From: Ichthyophonus hoferi
Taxonomy: Eukaryota; Opisthokonta; Ichthyosporea; Ichthyophonida; Ichthyophonidae
NCBI GenBank assembly: GCA_002751075.1
Contig: NAOQ01000127.1
Coordinates: forward strand, 1 to 26,587
Length of the DNA stretch: 26,587 nt
Direction: 5' to 3'
In this document: piece by piece, positions 12,201 through 23,600 of the stretch
Numbering within the stretch: the stretch's first letter is position 1
Layout: every line of letters begins with the position of its first letter
The notes under the pieces: generated by a model
The model's database searches: none
What the model was told of the DNA's origin: nothing
Seen by the model: only the letters and a program-made list of their open reading frames with translations
Position numbers and translations under genes: made by a program

Positions 12201-15200
12201 TTCAGTGGGCAGGAGGAGTTTACCATAGTCCATTGGTGACTGAACATTTGGCATAAGTGGAAAATGTGGGTGAGGCGCAGCAGGCGGCCGTGGGGCAGAG
12301 GACGCCAATATAAGATAGTGTGACTGCTTTGTGAATAGTGCAAAGTCACGGCAGAATGCTTGGGCATATTGCTGCTCAGACTGCCCATCCTCTTCACACC
12401 AGAGCCCTGGTTACCTGATGGTCAGGGTCTAGCATGCTACTCATTTCATCAAATAAGACAATTTATACATTTGTAGCAACAAGTATATGTTTAAAAAGAT
12501 ATCAAATGTGCAATTTCACAATTAACTGCAACTATTATTCCCTGTAAAAAGAACACAAAAGTTATTTACCAAGGTTAAAATATCACATTAAAATATCACT
12601 TTCGGACTTTTTCTTAAATTTTGGATGCATTAGATAGAACACTTCAAAATCTCAACCAACACTGATGAAGACTTTGAATATGATTAGCATAAGTCAACAT
12701 TAGGAAACAAAGGATTTAAGAGACCCAAGTCTAAAACAGCATTATTTAGAGGACGATTACTGATAGAGGTGGGGCACAACCTGTCACTTCCTTGTGCAAT
12801 TTGAAGAACTGTTCAAATAGAGTTTGGCGAATGGCTGCTGGGAAGCTAATATCCTCACTGAATGTAATAATATGATTGGAAACAAATATCACGGAAAAAA
12901 CAGAAGGGTAGAAAAAAAAGAATGCAGCAATTCAAGACAGTAGGACAATATACAGGTACAGTCAAACAATATGGCTAAAAGTAATGCAGAAGCAGGATTT
13001 GCATGCCATAATCAACAAGAAATAAGTATGGCATGCGAGAGGAAAACCATCATATTGATATTAGATAGAATGTCAAGATATAAATGAAAACACAGTCTAA
13101 GGTGTATTTAATAAAGGTTGAAAAAACAACGGGCAAAAGTTAGTGGTACAACGGTGCTGAGGTTGATGCACAGGAACACACCTCCAAGTGGGCCAACCCA
13201 CAGTGTAGAGGGACACATTGTTAGAGCGATGCACACATAACAAATATTCCCCACATGGACTGAACCGCCTTACAACAAACACATGTGGTTCCACAATCTC
13301 TCTGACCGTTTGTGTTGGGTACAGGTGCTGATATAGTTGTCTGCATACGTATGCGTCAGGGTTATTTTATTATTCATATTATATCGAAGCTCAATATCTG
13401 AGTTATATTTTTGTGTCATTGCATCTATTGGGCCTTAGGATATCCAATACCTTCATGAATACTATTTCCATTGATCTCCTTTCCTCCACTGATTATTAAT
13501 CATCAAGCAGTCAATATTAGTAGTAAAATGCAAAACCTCATACTATGTTGATCAGGAATAATGCTTTTGTTCATCAAAAGTGAATTAGCCTACATATGTA
13601 ATTATGAGAGTGCATCACAATAAATATGATCTACCTCTAAGCATAAGGAGCAGCGGAAACCCAGTTCTCTCATCCGTTAGAATGAATGAATGTAGCAATT
13701 AGAATTGCTCCACACAAAAAAGTTATCAACGTGCAAGTAATACCAGAGAGGGTATGAATGCGATTAGAACAGCATAAGTGTGAAACCATACCAACCTATA
13801 TAAATACCTGCTGGTTTTTATCATCAACCTCAACATACTTCAAATAAGGTTAGGTTAGCTCACAAGTAAAGCATTCTATTCTCTGCTTCAAAATAGTCCA
13901 CTATATCATGATATACTTGTGATAGCATCACAAAAGAGATGTTATCCGAGCCCTAGGAAGGATCTCAATAAACCAAGATAGGCATGGGAAACTCAGTGGT
14001 TTACCAATGTATTTTATTTCAATACTGTAACCATCTATTTAGTTGGGTAGTTAGAAAGATATATAAAAAATATCAAAGGGACAAATCAAAAACGATTATC
14101 ATTAGTAAACCCAATAGTGAGAAAGTCGCCAATAAGCCAAACCAGGAGACGTTACCTGGATAGATAGCTAGTAGCCCCAGTGTTTCCTAGTCCACTTTCT
14201 CTCACTCGCAATTGAGTAAACAGATTATCACCCATCTGTTGGTGTGCCAGGGGAATGGGAGCAAAATTCCTAACTTCTGAGTGGCTGGATGGCACCCCTT
14301 TGCTTGTATCTCCTTTATCAGCTAAAGTAACTCTCTGCCCACTGTTTTGCTCACTTCCTGTCTGGTACTGATTTTTACCCAAGATCGAGGCATTCACTTG
14401 ATGATTATCCAAGATCGATGGCTGGCTGGCCACAGCCAAGGCATTGTATTCACACGAGAGACCCTGCCAATGTGCCCGTATGTGGTTGGAATTGACCTGT
14501 ATCCTTTGATCATAAGTAGCACCCAGTGCTCCTTCAGGATTAACAACGATATTTGAATTCTGTATATATATTTTGATGCGAGGCAGGACAACGTAAGAAA
14601 AATATGACCAACAGTTTCTAGAAGCCCAACATTTTGCCTGTAAGTTAAAGTAGTATGCATTTACAAATGTACTTTGAAAGCCAGCGTGTTAAAGAAAATA
14701 TGCTAGTACTACTAATTATACTTAAAAAGAATTATAATCGCATATATGTGCAGGTAAGACCCACCACACAGAATAGTACGAACAAATTGTCACCAAACAT
14801 GCCTTGCCTTAGTTTCAGTCATACTCTCAGAAGGCTGATGAAAGAGAAAGAAAAAAAAAACAGAGTCTGGCCATAAAGAAGAACTGATGGAGAGACATGG
14901 AATATTAAGATAAAAGAGTGAAAAAAATATAGATTGAGACAGAGGGGAAACTAGGTGAATAAATTACATGGAGATGAAAAAGTACACATGTATTGTATTG
15001 CGTGCCTGGTGCTCCAAAAATAATCTTAAAGAAGGAAGACAGATATTGGACAAAATGTAAAAGATTAGTTACCTGATATTGTATTCCAGAACTATCAGAG
15101 ACAGATGGTGTAGTCCCGGATGCCACAGAGATATGTACATGAGAGCCACTGTTGTCATATGGCTACAAATATGTGTGTGTGTGCCATGGAGAGAAGGGAG

Positions 15201-16078
15201 AGCAAACAGTATATATACATCTATTCTGATGCTTTTGTGCATGAAGCACACTTAATCGTAAGTTTCTTCATGCAGGGGTTACAACCATGCATTGTGTTTG
15301 TACATAGGTAAATACAATTAGAAGAGGGAATGTGCGGTATGTAGGTTAAAGGTAATTAAGGTGAGTAGAGCCGGCTCTCATTTATGTATTGTATGGCCTA
15401 GTGCCTAATATGTTTTTTACGCTTAAGACGTGAAGTATCTTCAATTTTATCGCATAGGAATTAACAATATAACTTGCCACTCTTTAGACTTATGAAAAAT
15501 TCCTGTGGCATTTCTCTACCAGTTGCATAGCACTTTTAGGCTACCTTTTAATTTCCTTCTTCAGCCATATTTCACATCTTTTCCACAGAGATTCTTGTTC
15601 AAATAGCCATCTTGCTAGTATCAAAGTTCATTTAAATCAGTCACATTATACATACCTTATGTATTAAACATGTTTGGTCTGCAGAAACGGAAGGAAAAAC
15701 ACAGAAGCGAAAAGAAACAGCACAGAATCGCAAAATGAGGTCATGTGTGTGAAGCTCACAGTTCTGTGTCTTGTTTTCTTTGAGAAAAGGACCAATATGA
15801 TTGCCCTCGGCACAAGGGCGCAGACTAAGATCAGCTGGGCCACAATTGGGTATTAGGGCCAAGAATTTGCTTAGCTTATGCATATTTGCAGAGGTCCATG
15901 CTAGAAGACCCCGCTTATCATCACGGTGCAACTCACACACAGACGTTGTATTATCACGATAAAAACATGCCCATGTCTGACACACAGTGCATATTCGTGT
16001 GTCCAGAGATACTGGCTGAATGGACCCTTCATTCCATCTTTCGTACCAAGCCAAGATTTCCTGTGTTCTTGCGTCCAT
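6236..16078 (-). CDS. DET1: DET1 homologue (de-etiolated 1), 16-exon model
   Basis: DET1 works with DDB1, COP1 and CUL4 in a ubiquitin-ligase assembly. Exons in order of transcription: 15760-16078, 15656-15678, 15073-15162, 14156-14559, 13182-13340, 12781-12857, 12224-12406, 11337-11590, 10739-10961, 10377-10477, 9872-9972, 9488-9539, 8285-8469, 7608-7647, 6858-6960, 6236-6465. All introns read GT-AG with matching phases, giving 847 codons plus stop. Family matches include FVVRRFSPCGEYLL (human FLRKFSPDGRYFI), IGLFCYDQDELL (IGRFCYEDDLL), GLKHRILSYLFKQA, VIGVYENTSE (VIAVFENTSD), PYFDFSLFSYDDK, FERPYSCGDYPPKFYSRQTG and RFAQYSFHPFLPLVVSAQ near the C terminus. The NLFTQLRVRE segment at about residue 256 aligns with the N-terminal helix of known DET1 proteins (human NVIHRLERRR). 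Residues 1-254 are an extra N-terminal region. The core is secure. Exons 1-3 and the exon 6/7 junction are less sure. Confidence 0.9.
9100..9365. repeat. CATA-rich low-complexity tract in DET1 intron 12
   Basis: Degenerate CATA/CATAT/ACATAC words recur across the interval without a fixed period, for example ACATACATATCC and AAACATACATAT. It lies in the 1,018-bp intron between exons 12 and 13. Similar plus-strand wording recurs at about 10205-10330, 18820-18936, 22240-22345 and 24900-25030, in introns of both genes. Confidence 0.5.
9796..9819 (-). other. G-quadruplex motif inside DET1 intron 11
   Basis: On the minus (transcribed-sense) strand the sequence is four G-runs of 4, 4, 8 and 5 separated by single T residues. 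It begins about 52 nt beyond the GTATAT donor at the end of exon 11. Runs this long with one-base loops form very stable quadruplexes in vitro. It stands out sharply from the AT-rich surroundings. Confidence 0.75.
10205..10335. repeat. CATA-rich low-complexity tract in DET1 intron 10
   Basis: This is a degenerate run of ACATAT, CATACAT and ACACACAT words in the intron between exons 10 and 11. It accounts for the overlapping long open frames rich in Tyr, His, Thr and Ile seen here on the plus strand, which are not genes. Confidence 0.5.
14156..16078 (-). other. N-terminal extension of the DET1 model (exons 1-4)
   Basis: The ATG at 16076-16078 has a strong context (CACCATGG) and follows an in-frame TAA. 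Exon 1 encodes a possible zinc-binding cluster: C30, C33, C38, C48 and H51 (ICTVCQTWAC, then VCELH). Exon 3 (PYDNSGSHVHISVASG) begins after TTTGTAG and ends before GTAACT. Exon 4 begins after TATATATACAG and ends before GTAACG. The exon 4 end (phase 2) joins exon 5 exactly at the conserved DET1 start, which ties exon 4 firmly to DET1. Exon 4 up to about residue 254 is polar and Gln/Asn/Ser-rich, probably disordered. I recognise no domain in residues 1-254. Exons 1-3 are linked to exon 4 only by splice consensus and phase, so a separate upstream gene or an alternative promoter is possible. Confidence 0.6.
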
Positions 16079-17522
16079 GGTGAACAATACCGCTTAATCA
16101 AACTTTTAACAGAGCATAGCGCAACTAACGAAGGGTCCCATTTTACTTGTGCCAGCAGTGTTTTGGACGTTTGCAAATAGACACATTTAGAATTAATTTA
16201 AATGGTTACATCGATTTTGCATGCCAAAAGCATGTCTTTTCTGTATATAGACAATGTTCTCATAGGACGCGATGTTTTCAGACGACTTCCTGGCAATGGT
16301 AACCAAGTTGCAAGTTACTAGTTCCCTTCTAGATTAAACCAACAATAAAATGTAGTAGGGATAACATAGTTTAGGGTTAAACTAAGTGTTTTACCTGTTA
16401 TAGATTAGAGGGTTAAAATAATTCAGCCAATCAGCAGTGTGAACCAATGACTGAGCGGATTCTTTATTATTTATAAATACTGGCGCAAAAATATGGACAT
16501 ATAAGAATGCATCGTCGCCTAAAGATTTAGAGTTAATTTCTAACACAACCCGGTCAGCTCCCTGGTCTAGTCTCCTGGTTCCATGTAAAGGATACAGGTG
16601 AACCAAGTAATCAATGCTTAATTAGGGGTACTGGCAGACCGAATCTACAAGGAAAGACCTTTACCGCTGGAAAGCCTTTCAAGAGAAGGAATTTTGGAAA
16701 CTGAAGTATGAAGCATAACTACAGCAGTGTAAAAGGGACATTTCCTGTTCCAAGTGGCAAGCATAGGAGAAAAATAATTTGAGGATAAGTATGTTTTGGA
16801 TTTTTTTGTTTAGTTTTTCTTTTATGGTAGTTTGAATTCCTTGTCTGATCTGAATGGTAAAGTGAAACTATACGTAATCGCAGGTAAGCCAACTTATATC
16901 TATTTTCATTAATAACCAATTCTAGAAATTGCTTGTCTATATTAGTGTCAAGGCCCCCTGAGAATTGGCTTAGCTATTTCATTGGACTAATCCCAATATA
17001 TATTTCCAAGCCCTCCTATTCTTGAATAATACATTCCTATCTATAATTGAGAGGCTTACTGGCAGAAATTGCTTATCTCTATCTTTCTATTGGCCAATTG
17101 CATGTACAAAATATCTTTAATTGGTGTTATGGTTTAGCCACTCATCGATGGGCTAAATTCCTAATGAAACCTAGACCAACGCACGGCACGCATCAGGGCC
17201 CTCTGGTTTATCACTGCTACAATATCAAATATATATTTAGAGGGAGTTGAAGATAATGCCTGTGGCAGTGTTGACTTAAATTATTAAATAAGCCGTAGTT
17301 CACTGCGACTGAAAAAACGTTTTCAAGAATGTATAAATAATATATTAGTATATAATTTATGACACCCAGTCTATTTATTATAGTGTATGTCTAGTTTTTG
17401 ACTTATTTTATACTCACCGAATGTATAGTTATTTCCACCGTGTTACAACTATTGTGGTATATCTTTTATTTACCCAAGTTTCAATAAGGGTTTAAAGGAG
17501 GCCCAATTCTACTCTCTAAATC
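16079..17522. promoter_or_regulatory. shared upstream region of the divergent DET1 and METTL17 genes
   Basis: The roughly 1.44 kb between the two initiator codons should contain both promoters and 5' untranslated regions. There is no CpG-rich island or clear TATA box at a convincing distance. A perfect palindromic double CCAAT box (ATTGGCCAAT) lies at 17089-17098, readable by either gene. A strong splice-donor consensus on the plus strand (CAG|GTAAGC at 16881-16889) could mark a non-coding first exon for METTL17. No protein-coding exon was recognised. Confidence 0.5.
17089..17098. promoter_or_regulatory. palindromic CCAAT/ATTGG element
   Basis: ATTGGCCAAT contains two back-to-back NF-Y-type CCAAT pentamers and reads the same on both strands. 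It sits 425 bp upstream of the METTL17 initiator codon and about 1 kb upstream of the DET1 one. CCAAT boxes are frequent in bidirectional promoters, but function here is inferred only from the motif. Confidence 0.3.
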
Positions 17523-17619
17523 ATGCAGCGGATTCTAGGGCCTTTTTCACTCAGGCGAGTTCTACCAAAACAAGAATGTTGTATCAATATGAATCAATAT
17601 AAAGTGTTCAAGGTTTTGA
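17523..17619 (+). CDS. METTL17: candidate METTL17 first exon with mitochondrial presequence
   Basis: The frame starts MQRILGPFSLRRVLPKQ: no acidic residues, with Arg/Lys spaced between hydrophobics, as in amphipathic mitochondrial targeting helices. A GTATGC donor after 17619 leaves phase 1. That matches several acceptors at the start of the next exon (exon starts at 18354, 18390 or 18393 all accept phase 1). An alternative donor (AAG|GTTTTG after 17612) has the wrong phase for those. The other possibility is initiation at the in-frame ATG 18344, which would give no presequence. Confidence 0.5.
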
Positions 17620-20600
17620 GTATGCATAGGCACATGCACGCACACAAGACTGCCGAGAATATATGTATGCATATGTATGTAATACATAGAAAAGAGATAA
17701 ATGGAGTTTGAGGACACTTTATATATGACTTAAATAATTTGTATTTCTACACACTAAAAGATAAAAGACGGTCTATATAAAAATGGAGGTAAGAGAAAAC
17801 ACGTATGGATAGGCGACAGTGTATACTCACATCGTTATGGATAGGTGATGGGTTATACCTTTATAGCCATGGATAAGTTAAAGTGTACCCCTATCGTTAT
17901 AGATAGGTGATGGCGCATACCTCTATAGTCATAGATGGTAATAGTATATGCCCCTATTGTTATGGATTGGTCATAAGCGGAAGAACCTAAAAATCCAAAA
18001 AGAAACAGTGCTATGATTTACTTGGCATTTTTCTCAATTTTAAGATAAGATAGTAAGTCTGACTGATCCTTTCTGCTTATTAGGAGTATTATCCAGACAG
18101 GTTATATATCTCTGGTGGTTGAAGCACAACGAAGACAGTTGAGTGTAGTTGCATCGGATGGCCTCTTAGGTACTTTGCAGTTAGTGGGCTCGCTTTACAC
18201 AAAAATGAATATTCTCTATATATAAAAAGGAATAAAGGTTATAATGAGAGGTGAGAGTAAAAGTGTGTGGGCATGGTTTACCTACACATTATTGGCCATA
18301 CCCTTAATAGGCCAATAGGTAGGGGCCTCATGGGTCGTCTTTTATGGAAGGTGTTAATAGGGTGGCTAACCATTCCTTACTGCAAATAGCAGATCAATCA
18401 GAGGACACCACTGCCACCCCACATGATTGTATACCACAGGCTATTGGAAGGGAACCCCTGAATAAAAGGGAAAATAGGTCTGAAGATGAATGGGAGAATG
18501 GTTATTATAGTGGGTGTGATAGTAACGATGATGATCTTATTAGTCTGGACTATGAAGGGAATAGTCTTACCGACCATGACTCTGATACTACACAGAGAGC
18601 CAAGGTAACTATGGCGGGGATCAATATCGTTGGTGTTGCTAGGGGGGTTGCAGTCTATGTCCAATCATGTATAGTACGTGTAAGAGTATATTGAATGGTA
18701 TATTATGATGCTATATGATTATGCATGTATGACTGAACACTTATACCTGAATAAGCACCAATATAGGTTGTTGTACATTTTTATTTCTGCCCAATGTAAA
18801 CATGCAATTTACACCCACCGACCTACATACAACAGACACAAACATGTATCAGATGTATGCTCTGCTATCACACATACTCATGCCATACTAACGTACACAT
18901 ATACATACATATATTCACATATACTTATATATACCCCAGAGAACAGAAGGAAGCCATTCCCTTTCCCCCGTAGAGCTTCCTACTATAATGGAACAGACCC
19001 TGGATGACCTGGTAGCTGCACAGCCTGCTAAGAGACTACGACAGGACATCAAGGCGCTGAGAAACCATCTAGGAACAAGAATAGCCACCACCTCTGCATC
19101 ATACTTTCATGTGAAAGAGGAAAGGTGAGAGATGTATTGTATGTGTTTATTATGTGCATACATGCCCAGCGGTATCCATGGCTGTACCTACATGAGGTAC
19201 ACATGTCTTGCTTTATCTAGATGTATATAAAGCAAGACACGTGTTGCAGCGATGGGTCTTTCTTTTAAATAGTTGAAAAGGTATTATATAGTATGGATGA
19301 CCACTAGAGATATAGTGTGCACCTAGCATCTGCTGACTGGTAGATGCTCGTGTGTCCATTTAGTCATTCAATGGTTTCTTTTAGTGTAATTCCAAAACTA
19401 CTTGAATGATTATATGTAATATGTACCTGAACGTACCAGGTATACATGATATGATAGTAACTGCTTTATTTTATTTTATTTTCTCATGATCATCATAGTA
19501 TTTTGCCTTTTTTTGCTCTTCTACGCTAAAGGCACATAACACCTTTTCTCCATCTGTTCCTCCACTGTTTCATAACCTTCCCTAAGACATGCCTAGCTGC
19601 ATGGTCTCACTAACACCTCCATCATCTCCCTGTCTCGCCTTTATTCAATCCAATCTACCTATCTTTTGTCTATCCTCTATAAATATGACCACATATACCC
19701 TCTTTGTCCTATCTCTTACCACCCCTTCTTCCGCAAGCACAGACAGAAAGACCATCTCAGGGAAGTAGAGGAGGCCATAAGGGTGCATGGTATGTCAAAA
19801 TCCCAGGCCCAGAAGGCTGTGCATATAGCCAGACTACGGGCTAGTATGGTGAAGAAGAAGGGTATGAAGGGTCCACCCTGTGACAGGGAGGTCGAACCAC
19901 CTCTACCACATACCTTTACCTACAAATCAAGAGAGGGACTAGCCTATGCTGTCAGCTGTATGCCTGAGATATATGCCACCACCGTGAGGGTGTTTCAGGA
20001 GGTGCGCCCCTTGGCTCTACCCCACCTCTTGTTATATCTATATGCCCCATCTTCCCTGCCAATCACTAATATGTCATACCTGCCTGGTTTCTTTGACACC
20101 CCTTTACACCTATTCTTATATATAATGGTCTCTCTCTGCATCCCTAATTACCTCTATGCAATTATATGTTTTCTTTCCTTTTTTCATGTCTAGATATACA
20201 TTCTCTCTTTCCATTTTACATACAGATATAAGCCACCACAATATACCTATATTATTATTTTTCTATTTCTTCTATTTTGAGATATAGCATTCAAAGATTT
20301 CTTATAGTTCTTTTTAAACCACTAGACCACTACTACATAGATAAATTTCTTTCTTCTTCCCCGCACCGACCTCCATCATACCCGCTATAACCTTGACACA
20401 TCACACTATTCCCAATGACTTTTCTTTATCACACAAATACACCCATATATCCATTTGTATTTGTATACGCCAATACATGTGTAACTGATTGCGCTTGTAC
20501 TAAGTCAAGAATTATACTACTACAATGAGCTGCCATGATATAATAACACCCTAGCCACACGCTCTTCCACACATGCACTTTTACTAACCCGTCCGCGACT

Positions 20601-23600
20601 CTCCCTCCTAGATTGCAGACCGTGTGCCCAACTGGGATCCTAAGAGTATGATAGATTTTGGTAGCGGCACTGCCAGTGCTGTATGGTAAGAGGGGTGTAT
20701 GGATGGGATATGCCGTCTTTGTTTATAGTGAATACACCGAGTGACCCCCATGCCTATCCTCTACTTGCTTTTGCTCCTTGTTATATCTTCATGTGATGGT
20801 ATTTTATACATTTGGACATATTGTATCTAAAACAGTGTGTGTACCTATATACTTCAATTAGTATTAGTTAATAGGTTAAAGGAAGGAGGGAGTCTTCCGC
20901 GACCACCGGGTGGCCACCCCCACTGTGCCATTGACCTATATTATCGCCTTTGTAGTGACCAATTCACTTTTTGGTCAGTTTTAAACGCACCAATATTTTT
21001 CTCGATACACCCTATCCCCTATAGGTTAGAGCTAGTCTAAGTGAACACTACAGGGCATGTAGTCCAGAAAGGTAGAATGAACTACCCCCTGGTGGTGTAT
21101 AAAGTACTCTGTTACGTTGCCCCGCCCATAGATATGTGACTTATATAGCGCCTTGAGGTTGACCATTGCACACATGACTTAGGGTAGAGTCCTTCCCGAT
21201 CATATTCCACCCAGGGAGGGCCATCTATAGCGAGATATTAGACTACAATTATACTAGAGGCCGTAACAGAGTGTATCTATGTTGCTGTGTCTGTAGTCTT
21301 GTTGGTATCTATCGACCTCACTATAATTCCAGTTATTGTAATGGTTATAGTTTCTAAAAGTATGCTTATGACGGTCTAGCCAGTCTGTTTTTATTATTAT
21401 CTACCCTACTTTCTCCCACCCATGCCCCTGTCCTATTTCTGATTACATATACCTATGTCCTATTGCCACTTGTATGCCATACATAATAGGGCGGCCCACA
21501 AGGTGTGGGGGGGAGTGACGTCACACGAGTGCATTGATATCTCCCAACATATGATTGATCTAGCTGATAACCTATTGCGGGGTACGTTATGAGTCAAAGT
21601 GGGCATTGGTAGGGATAGGATAGCTGCCCTCTTATACTTCCTTATCTATACAGATATGTACCAGTCTGGGTTACCAGGTGTATATATCCACAGCCATATA
21701 TAGGTGCTCATAGATAGAGGGTTTCTGAGCCCCAGGTCATATTATGTGGTTAGGCATATGCATTTCATATGGTTAGAGGAGGTGGAGATGGATAAAACGA
21801 GGGAAGAAGAGAACTAGAAGACATAGTTAGGGAAGGGGAAGGAATAAGATATATGTACTTTGAAAAAGGCATACCAAGACAGAGGACTATATCAACTCCT
21901 CTCTCTGACAACATCTAACACACAATACTGATACCATTAGATAAAAATGATAAGCTTGTGATTCCCAACATCACCTTTCGGCAGTTCTTGTCAGTCAATC
22001 AGAACAGCACTCCCTCCAACCTTGTTACCGCAGCCTTCGCTCTATGTGAATTGCCTGATGAGAATACCCGAAGAAACTCCCTCTGGTCACTATGGCAGCG
22101 CACTGAGGATTTCCTGGTGTGTATTGATTGCTTGGTACGGTGTACATAGTAACAGAGCACATTATTGATATACTTACTGGCCTTTTTGGTTTAGTCATGC
22201 CCCGTCATAATCTCATAACAACGACCCCTTCCTTTCTTTACACGTGCATACATGCGATATACAACCCCTTCTACATACACATACCAACATAGACATGTAT
22301 ACATTTGCCTGTATCCATACCATTATAAAATTTGTACACATACACAACCACTGGTCCTGCCATCAGGCTTCATCGTATTCTCCTCTCGTATTAGTCAATT
22401 ATCAACCTCACCCATAGATACTTCTTTTTTATATTCTCTCTGTACTTGCTCTTGCGTCACTTTACCAGTACCTATCTTCTCATAGCCACCCTTTTATTTT
22501 TTATTTGATTGGTTGCAATGGGATATCTCTTCCATCGATCAGAGGTTGTCTCAGTGTGATGATTGGTGTGTGGAGATCCACGTGGTCTTCGCCAGCCCAG
22601 CCCCATCCTAATATATCATGGATGCCTTTCTTGCCAACCTATGTCATAGGGGTATAGTTACATAATCCGTTCACCTCCTCCCAGAGAACCCTGTAATAGG
22701 AGATTTTCAACCATTCTATATATGATTTTAGTAAGTGTCTATTTTGCATACCATTACCTTAGGTGTTGATTGAGCCAGCCAGTAAGGACGGGTTTGCAAA
22801 CATTCTAGAGGCACGTGACATGATGCTAAGAATGGACAAGGCACACGTGGTTGCACCGGTAAGGACAGAGGGCGTGTGTGTGCTATAGATAGATCCGGAT
22901 ATAGTTACAAGCCTAGAAGCAAAAAGTGAGCAGAGAAAGGGTCCTATGGCCCACTATCCTTTTCTCTTGACATACATGCATATAATATAATTTGTTATCT
23001 CCAGATATCACCAGGGGCTAATATTCCTGCCATTGGCATGGTGGCACCTAGTACGTTAACTTGATTTAATATAGCATATGCACTGTAATGCCATAGTTTC
23101 TGAGGACTACTGGGATATATAGAGAGAAATGAGATAGATAGGTAATAGTGACTGGCTGTGTGGTAAGGCAAGCAAGGTCAAGCAGGAGGCTTTCTGTACA
23201 GTTGTGGGTAGAGAAGGAGGGGAAAGGATAGTATTACCCTTTTGCCATTTGGTACCTGCCATCTTACTATGACCTCTAACCAATTAACTAGCCTTTCATG
23301 AATTAACGTGACTGTATATTGGCTGCTCAATTTTTTCAATCACCCGCCATCTAATCAGATGCTTGCAATTAATTAATTAACTAGCACCTTATGGCCATAT
23401 TCTCTTCCATACCTCCCTTATGAGCTGATCTAGATTATACATATGTTGCTCACTGATCATACCCTACCGTAGATGGCCCAGGTGGGCCTGGTATAATGTA
23501 CTTTCCATTCTAACCTTTCAATTGACCCTACGTTATAATATAGTTTGTATTGCATGAGGCTAGTATGAGGAAAGGTTGCCACTTTAGGGTACGCCCTTAC

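Noticed and set aside
14347-14660. Overlapping frames on both strands of DET1 exon 4
   Set aside because: They are shadows of the exon 4 frame, which alone is flanked by matching splice sites and joins the DET1 core in phase.
15641-16087. A single 148-codon minus-strand frame treated as a stand-alone gene
   Set aside because: It ends in a good GTATG donor and is phase-compatible with the following exons. It is better explained as the first one or two exons of the DET1 model, starting at the ATG at 16078.
18705-19007. 100-codon plus frame rich in Tyr, His and Thr
   Set aside because: It is created by the CATA-rich intron tract, and its last part is METTL17 exon 3 in a non-coding frame.
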